A stretch of 14,623 nt of DNA from Monoraphidium neglectum (lineage: Eukaryota > Chlorophyta > Chlorophyceae > Sphaeropleales > Selenastraceae), in contig NW_014012236.1 of assembly GCF_000611645.1 (NCBI RefSeq), forward strand, positions 1 through 14,623, written 5' to 3'. The notes under the pieces are model-generated. The model saw only the letters and a list, made by a program, of their open reading frames with translations, searched no databases and was not told the origin of the DNA. Shown here in pieces: positions 9,395-14,623 of the stretch. Numbering within the stretch: the first letter of the stretch is position 1; every line of letters starts with the position of its first letter. Position numbers and translations under genes: made by a program.

Positions 9395-9399
9395 TGTAA
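9395..9399 (+). terminator. Candidate TGTAA polyadenylation signal, UVR gene
   Basis: It lies about 630 bases after the TAG at 8767, a usual algal 3' UTR length, and is the first plus-strand TGTAA I found after the stop. The stretch 8768-9394 contains no convincing coding sequence apart from the alternative-frame extension to 8906 noted in the findings. Confidence 0.5.
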
Positions 9400-9731
9400 C
9401 GTTCAACACGCCTCTGGACCTCTAGAGCACTGTGCAGCCGTGTTGGGACCCTTGGTTGTTTAGAGGGTGCCCCCGCTGGGTCGACCACAGCCAACAAGCT
9501 GGAGAGGGCGCATACTGTGAGCTGGCGTTCCGCCTGGAGCGACTCAGCTGCCCCAGGTGGAGAAGCTGGGTCACAGACAGTAGGGCTTCCATCTGCACGC
9601 CGGCAGCCAGGTCACCACCAATGATGCGCTTGGCGCCGCAACAGCTTGATCCACTGAATGCAGTAGGTTTGACATGCCTCTCCAGCAGCAGCATCTTCGC
9701 GGCCCGCTGGCGTGCCAGTGACTGCTGCATT
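9400..9731. other. Short spacer between two convergent genes
   Basis: Facing TGTAA signals on the plus strand (9395) and minus strand (9736) bracket this region. Both strands have a fairly long open frame (9432-9839 plus, 9422-9751 minus), but neither shows a recognisable domain or splice-linked partner. I see no gene in it. Confidence 0.4.
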
Positions 9732-9736
9732 TTACA
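9732..9736 (-). terminator. Candidate TGTAA polyadenylation signal, PC-esterase-like gene
   Basis: The minus-strand TGTAA (TTACA on plus) lies about 590 bases beyond the stop codon at 10323. The 3' UTR would therefore cover about 9715-10322, a region with no supportable coding exon. Confidence 0.5.
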
Positions 9737-10322
9737 AAGGACCCATTTCATTTGTGCACCTTCTTATCGCCATATCTCTTTTGATCATGACAAGGATCGC
9801 TCTCAAAACACGAGTGGTTGGCAAACAACAATGGTTTGACATATATTCATAAACTTTCCCAACGTTCTTGTGAAAGAGGTCACTAGAGCCCCGCCGCGCC
9901 TGGCTGGGTAAAACCCCAGCAGGTGCACCCCACCTCAGCGTCCCCCTGCTCAGCACCTCTCGGTCTGTGCGCCCTGCGTTGAAATCTGAATGTCCCGCTC
10001 ATTCTGAAGCGTGAGTGCAGAAAAGGCCCAGTGTGGAACACGCACAAAGCGGTGAATGGGGCCATACTTTTGGGGTATGTGGCAGTAAGAATCTGAGTTT
10101 TTTGCAGACAGAAATTGCAGAAACGTCCGCTGCATATGTTTGTCCAGGCCACATTTATTTGTGCTTATTCTTCCAGGCAAGGACACTGCATTGCAGCAAA
10201 TCGTGGAGCACATCTTCTGTGCCTCCGGTTTCTGCTGTAGGGCTCTTCTCATCCATCCACCCCCTCATGTCCAGCCGCTCGAGCCCAGAGCCCTCCAGCC
10301 CGCGTCGCCCGCAGCGGCGCCC

Positions 10323-13300
10323 TCACAGCCAGCTGGGGGCGGCATTGCAGGCGGCGCGCTGGCTGGGCGGCACCTGCGGCTGAACCTTGATGCCCGCGAT
10401 GCCGCGCTTAAGCTCGCGCGCCAACTCGTACACGATCAACTGCGGGTGCGCGGTTGATGGTTAGGGTTTTGAAGGGCACGGCCACCCTTTGCAAGCGGCG
10501 TGCATGCGGCTCTATCTGGTGCCTGGGTGGTACCGCCAGTGTAGCTGGGTGGGAGGGGCGCGGAGCAGGGTGTTTGCAAGCTGAACATCCTCCCAGAACT
10601 GCTGCTAACGGTGTGTGCCGCAGCCAATGGCTCGATGTGCGGGGCCATTGCTCTCCGTTGTCTGCCGTACTCGGCACCCTTCTGGCCCCACAGCGGCAGA
10701 GCGACAGCCTCATCAGCACATCCCACGGCCAGGTCGACGTATCCCACCTCAGGGAGCCCGAGCCCGCAGTAGTGGAGGCAGTCTGGGAGGATTGGTGAGG
10801 GCAGCAGTCAGGAAAAGGGCATACTGTAGCAAGGCGGAGCCTCACGGAACGGTTGGGATGATTTGCAAAGGCGGCCTTGGGGGGTAGTTGAGGTCAACAC
10901 CCAGCCATCCCGATCTGCCTTGCCCGTCATCATCCGGCCACAAGCCTACTGTTGCCTGCAATACAACCCTTACTGCCAGCTGGACCGGCGTGCCAGACAC
11001 CCTCTCCTCCAGCCGGCGGCCTCTGCCACCGACCCTGGGCTTGTGAACGCGCCAGATCAGATCAAGGCACCCACCTAGCTCCGAAGTCGCCCGTGTGGCC
11101 GGGTGCGCGACGTGCAGTGGAACGCTGTAGGCGTAGCCCCCCAGGACGGGCAGCCCGTACTGCGACAGGATGTCCCTCGCGGGTGCGTTGAGGACGCCGC
11201 CGCGCGCCATGAGGGCGGCGGCGGCAGAGCGGGCGTTGGCGTTGACAAACAGCTCGCCGGATGTGTAGTTCAACCCCCAGCCTGGAGGCGCGGGTGAGGG
11301 TCCAGGAGAGGGCGCGCAATGTGCAATGTCTTCGTTGAGGTGTTCCAGGTGGGACATGGGGATGTGTCTAAATCGGGGGACGTGAGGTCCTTAAGTAGGG
11401 GGCGAAATGGCCTTCCTGCACAGCAGCGCAAGGAAAGGAAGTGGCGGCCCAGCCAGCCAGTCTTGCTGCTGTGTGTTTGCCTCACCCCTTCATCTACTTT
11501 AATATGTCTTCGTGCGCTCACCACTGGGTGCTGCTCGGCATATCTTTTTGCTCGTGTCCTTGTCGTGAGTCATGGGGGTCTCTCTGTACATCACGTGGGG
11601 CCACTTGCCTTTTGTCTTCTGTATATGGTTTGAGAGGGCAAGCAAGACTTCAGCGCTAGGGTGAGAGACGGTTAGGATGGCAGCAATAGTGGCACTTGGT
11701 TGATGTTGGGTAGCGACAAGGCTGCGGCAGCGGGATGGGGGCAGGATCAGGTGGGCTGTGCGCTGAGTGGTCTGGGGCTGATGATGTCACCCGCATCGGC
11801 CGCCCACCTGGTAATCCTCCCCAAGGGCCTTGACCGCCGCCTTGAACTTGTCCAGCCCCGCGGGGCCCTCCAGCATGTGCCAGGTGCCAAACCTGGGTCG
11901 ATGCCCGTGCCATCGGGTTGCGTGGCAAGCAATAAATCAGGTGGGACTGTGCTGCACAGTGTCGGGAACCTCGCCCATGCACACACGCCTGCGGCATGCA
12001 GCCGACAAACAGCACAAACAGCGGTGTGTGATCGCACGTGCCTTGATTACTTCTTTAGAAGTTTTGATCAGCATTGTGAACGGATCACAACGCAATTGCC
12101 ACCCACTGGATTACGAAAATGTCGCTGGGCTTGGCCATGCCCTTGTCCCGGAGCAGGTTTAGGACGCCGCCACCGCCCACCTGCAAGGGTGATGAATGCC
12201 GAAATCATAGAAGACAGTGCGCATAACATCCGGCAGGACAATGGGGGCTTTGAAGCCGGTTTTGCACGCCAGTGATATGAGTTGTTTACCTCCTGCTGGC
12301 CAAGGTGGAATTATTGGACAGCTAGACCCCCTGCATTGCCTGTATATTGCCCCACTCCCCCGGGGTCCACTTGCATGCCATAACCCTCCTTTCGTGAAGG
12401 AAACAGCAGCGTTGCTTCCACACCTGGGGGTTGTTGAGCAGGCTTGACCCCAGCACTGACTGGACGCGGCACACCCTGGTATTGCCCATCAGGTGCAAGC
12501 ACTTGCTCTGTCCGGGCATCCAGGGGAGTTTGTCGATCTGACGGACTAATCCCTCATCAAACGACACCTGATGTAGTGACGGATGGATTTGGGGACATTG
12601 GGTGCTGGTGCTGTTGGTGAGATGCGGGGTACCCAAGACAAATGCTTGCTATGGTGGGCAGTACACGTGCCATTGCTTGCCCTGGTCTTCACCACACCTC
12701 GCCATCCCACCTTGCAGTCCTTGCCGTCCCAAAAGTCAAACATGAAGCACTGCAGCGCCTTGAACAGCTGCTTGGTGTGGGAGTCTCTGCAAGCATGTTA
12801 AGCATGGCCTTGCATATAAAGAGGCAGGTTCGAGTAATACCTCGCCCGGAGGATCGCGCTGCTGTGGGGGTGTAAGCTCATCGACATCACACAATTGTGT
12901 GCCAGAGTGCTGCTTTTCTGCATGTGCACCAACCGCCATCGCCATCAGGAGCCACGAGCTACCCATCTCCCGTGGCGCCGCACCCTATCAGCCAGAGGGT
13001 GCGGCCGCGGAGGTAGGGCCACAAGTCGCAAGGGGACGCCCGCAAGGCGGCGCCGGCGTGCAGCTTCTTGGCGAGCTCCATGCCCGCGGCCCGCTGCTCG
13101 TCGTTGCACACTGCAAAGGTCTGGGACGAGGTGAGCATCTTGCATTCCTCGGCCCTGCGGGATGTGTTGGTTTGTGCTGTAAATATGGCGCGTTGGCGGC
13201 TTTGTAGACGTGCGGTTGCGGTACCAGGGCCCTCTGAACTCAGCGGTGTGTGTGCCGCGCTGTCCGCATGCGCTGCACGGCGCGGTTGTGCCGCAGTGCC

Positions 13301-13548
13301 TTCGCGCTGGTGCTTGCGATGCATCGGGGTTGTTGCGTTTGCTACCGCTCTCACCAGTAGCCGCTGCGCGGACAGGGCTGGCCGCTTGCGTCGCGGCACA
13401 CTTCATTGTTCAGCACGCCGCCCATGAGCAGGCCTCCCGTCCGCGCGTTGCTGTTCGGGTACTGCAGAGGGCAGTCTGCGGCATTTGCAGCACTCATAAT
13501 AGTCACCAAAGCAACTACGAATGCCCAGCGGGCCCCATCTCGCAGCAT
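10323..13548 (-). CDS. Secretory PC-esterase / trichome-birefringence-like protein (GDS and DxxH motifs)
   Basis: Ten exons: 13548-13355, 13154-12984, 12786-12711, 12567-12424, 12180-12107, 11892-11791, 11655-11522, 11281-11075, 10782-10748 and 10439-10323 (stop TGA), giving 1254 bases and 417 residues with compatible phases throughout. Residues 1-23 are a signal peptide (basic start, then WAFVVALVTIMSAANA). A cysteine-bearing region leads to YLRGRTLWLIG and GDSH at 122-125, the SGNH block I nucleophile motif. Later come DIFVIQFGTWHM near 215, YRETPMTHD near 277, and DCLHYCGLGLPE at 368-379, the DxxH motif with its usual flanking cysteines and glycine-leucine-proline. These features fit the PC-esterase family, whose plant TBL members transfer acetyl groups to wall polysaccharides in the Golgi. 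No membrane anchor other than the signal is evident. The least certain border is 11791, where phase forces a donor 17 bases past a tempting GT. The substrate is unknown. Confidence 0.85.
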
Positions 13549-13993
13549 CGCGGCCAGGACCGCGCGGCTAGTACAATATACTCGCCGCTTCCGAAAAGAA
13601 CGCTGACATCAGAAGCTTTGATAAAAGCATTCAAAAATCAAAGATATGCATGGTGGTGTCGAGGGTGGGTGGGGTGTCTGCAGCAGTCACCCATGTGGTC
13701 GCTGCTGGGCGTAGCTCGATAGCTGCGGCATGGCATATGCTGGACGTCCTGCTGCATCGGGGGCCTTGCAGCCGTGGAGGTCAGCCCTACTGCACAATAC
13801 TTTGATACATCGTTTGTTTAAGCACTCGCTTGCACTCACGCGTGTGTGCATGTGCGTGCGTGCATGTGTGGGTCCTGCATGGTGTGTGTGTGTGTGATGA
13901 CTCCTGCTGTAATCACCCTCCCTTGGAACACCAATTGTCAGGCAGTGTGACATTTTCAGGTGACCAGATTATAACGGTCACAGCAGCCCGTTG
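13549..13993 (-). promoter_or_regulatory. Promoter region of the PC-esterase-like gene and end of the next 3' UTR
   Basis: It lies between the esterase start codon and the TGTAA assigned to the rightmost gene, both on the minus strand. An AT-rich patch at about 13570-13650 holds a TATATT-like string and an inverted repeat of CTTTGAT (13616-13622) with ATCAAAG (13637-13643). Either could belong to a core promoter, but no element is convincing. A TG-rich repeat sits at 13840-13897. Confidence 0.4.
13840..13897. repeat. TG-rich simple repeat upstream of the PC-esterase-like gene
   Basis: Imperfect TG and TGCG runs ending in a regular stretch of GT dinucleotides near 13881-13896. It lies about 300 bases before the esterase start codon, in intergenic DNA. 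Confidence 0.8.
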
Positions 13994-13998
13994 TTACA
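13994..13998 (-). terminator. Candidate TGTAA polyadenylation signal of the rightmost gene
   Basis: The minus-strand TGTAA (TTACA on plus) lies about 360 bases beyond the stop codon at 14357. The intervening 13999-14356 would be 3' UTR. I see no exon in that stretch. Confidence 0.45.
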
Positions 13999-14356
13999 AG
14001 CGATTGCGGCCGCGTCCAACGCCCGCGTGCATGGAGCTGCATGCACTCGACACACGATGCACCCGACCCTGTACACATGCGCCCACAACGCACCGAAATA
14101 AGACTGCACATAAGCGCCCAACACGTGCTAATGCCCACGCGCAGGCACCGCCTCCACCGCCGCACCGGCAGGGCGCGGCCAGCAACACACAAACCATCAA
14201 GGGGGCACCGCTGGCTGGATTTGTACGCGTCGATACACCAGCGGGCGCCGAAGTGTTGTAGCAGCGAGCTGCCATCCACCCGACTGCAGAGGCGCAGCCA
14301 CAAAGCAGGTAAGCAGTGACGCCCATTGGGCCTGCACTCAGATCTTTGATCTCAGA

Positions 14357-14623
14357 TCAGGCGAGAAAGACCTTGCCCTCCTTGGCGGCGGCATAGTTGG
14401 CCGCGGCCTGGGTGGCGGGAAGCAGGGGGGTTGACACGAGGGGTTGGGTGTGTGCAAAAGGGCCAACACGGCTTTGACACAAGTGGACTTGCCACTTCAA
14501 GTGAGCCAGAGGGCGTATTGCGATGATAGTCCCCTGTACAGCACCCAGGGAACGGTGGCGCAAGCACATGCACTGATGCACTCACCAAGGCGAGCGCGCC
14601 CCCCCCCCCACACACACATCCAT
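14357..14623 (-). CDS. C-terminal exon(s) of an unidentified minus-strand gene, 5' part off window
   Basis: A clear last exon is 14407-14357: after acceptor CCACCCAG it reads AAANYAAAKEGKVFLA and then TGA. A GTGAGTGC donor at 14585 suggests the preceding exon ends at 14586 with in-frame residues ALAL and runs off the right edge through an 11-base G run in sense. That would join as ALAL-AAANYAAAKEG. The tail is too short and alanine-rich to name a family. The last exon is moderately supported by its acceptor, its stop and a properly spaced TGTAA. The upstream partial exon is weak, because its sequence is low complexity. Confidence 0.45.

Noticed and set aside
9422..9839. Overlapping open frames on both strands (135 and 109 residues)
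   Set aside because: They lie between and across facing polyadenylation signals, with no recognisable motif and no splice-linked exons. Kept as spacer or UTR.
12181..12292. Possible extra esterase exon beginning EVNNSYHWRAK
   Set aside because: It is open, but exon 4 (ending SLLNNPQ) joins directly in phase to the exon starting VGGGGVLNLL, which fits the family spacing better.

Overview
The window looks like nuclear DNA of a green alga (Chlorophyta, probably the core chlorophyte group that includes Chlamydomonas and Scenedesmus relatives). The evidence is GC-rich sequence, short exons separated by many small GT-AG introns rich in simple repeats, CAG-rich tracts, and TGTAA polyadenylation signals placed a few hundred bases past each stop codon. 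The proteins that can be spliced together by eye resemble plant and algal families. No bacterial operons, viral genes, transposase genes, tRNAs or rRNAs were seen.

Layout, left to right. Positions 1-5280 hold the first twelve coding exons (405 codons) of a minus-strand exportin-2 gene (CSE1/CAS, the nuclear recycling receptor for importin-alpha). The rest of that gene lies beyond the left edge. A 372-base divergent spacer separates it from a small plus-strand three-exon gene (5653-6248) for an 88-residue two-helix membrane protein of the RNase kappa / V-ATPase subunit f family. Next on the plus strand (6966-8767) is a five-exon gene for a probably plastid-targeted protein with a UVR motif followed by an NTF2-like/SnoaL-type domain. 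Its fourth intron carries a striking 40-base-pair inverted repeat.

The two right-hand genes are on the minus strand. A ten-exon gene (13548 down to 10323) encodes a 417-residue secretory protein with the GDS and DxxH motifs of the PC-esterase / trichome-birefringence-like family, implying polysaccharide O-acetyl transfer or esterase activity in the secretory pathway. The last exon, and possibly part of the one before it, of an unidentified gene lies at 14357-14623.

The genes are ordinary, functionally unrelated neighbours. The UVR gene and the esterase gene converge, with facing TGTAA signals at 9395 and 9736. The most interesting points are the intronic hairpin, complementary CA/TC and GT/GA tracts in successive exportin-2 introns, a stop-free intron of 411 bases in the same gene, and both catalytic motifs of the esterase being cut by introns. 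All exon borders are hand-read from splice sites, reading-frame phase and family resemblance. There is no transcript evidence.
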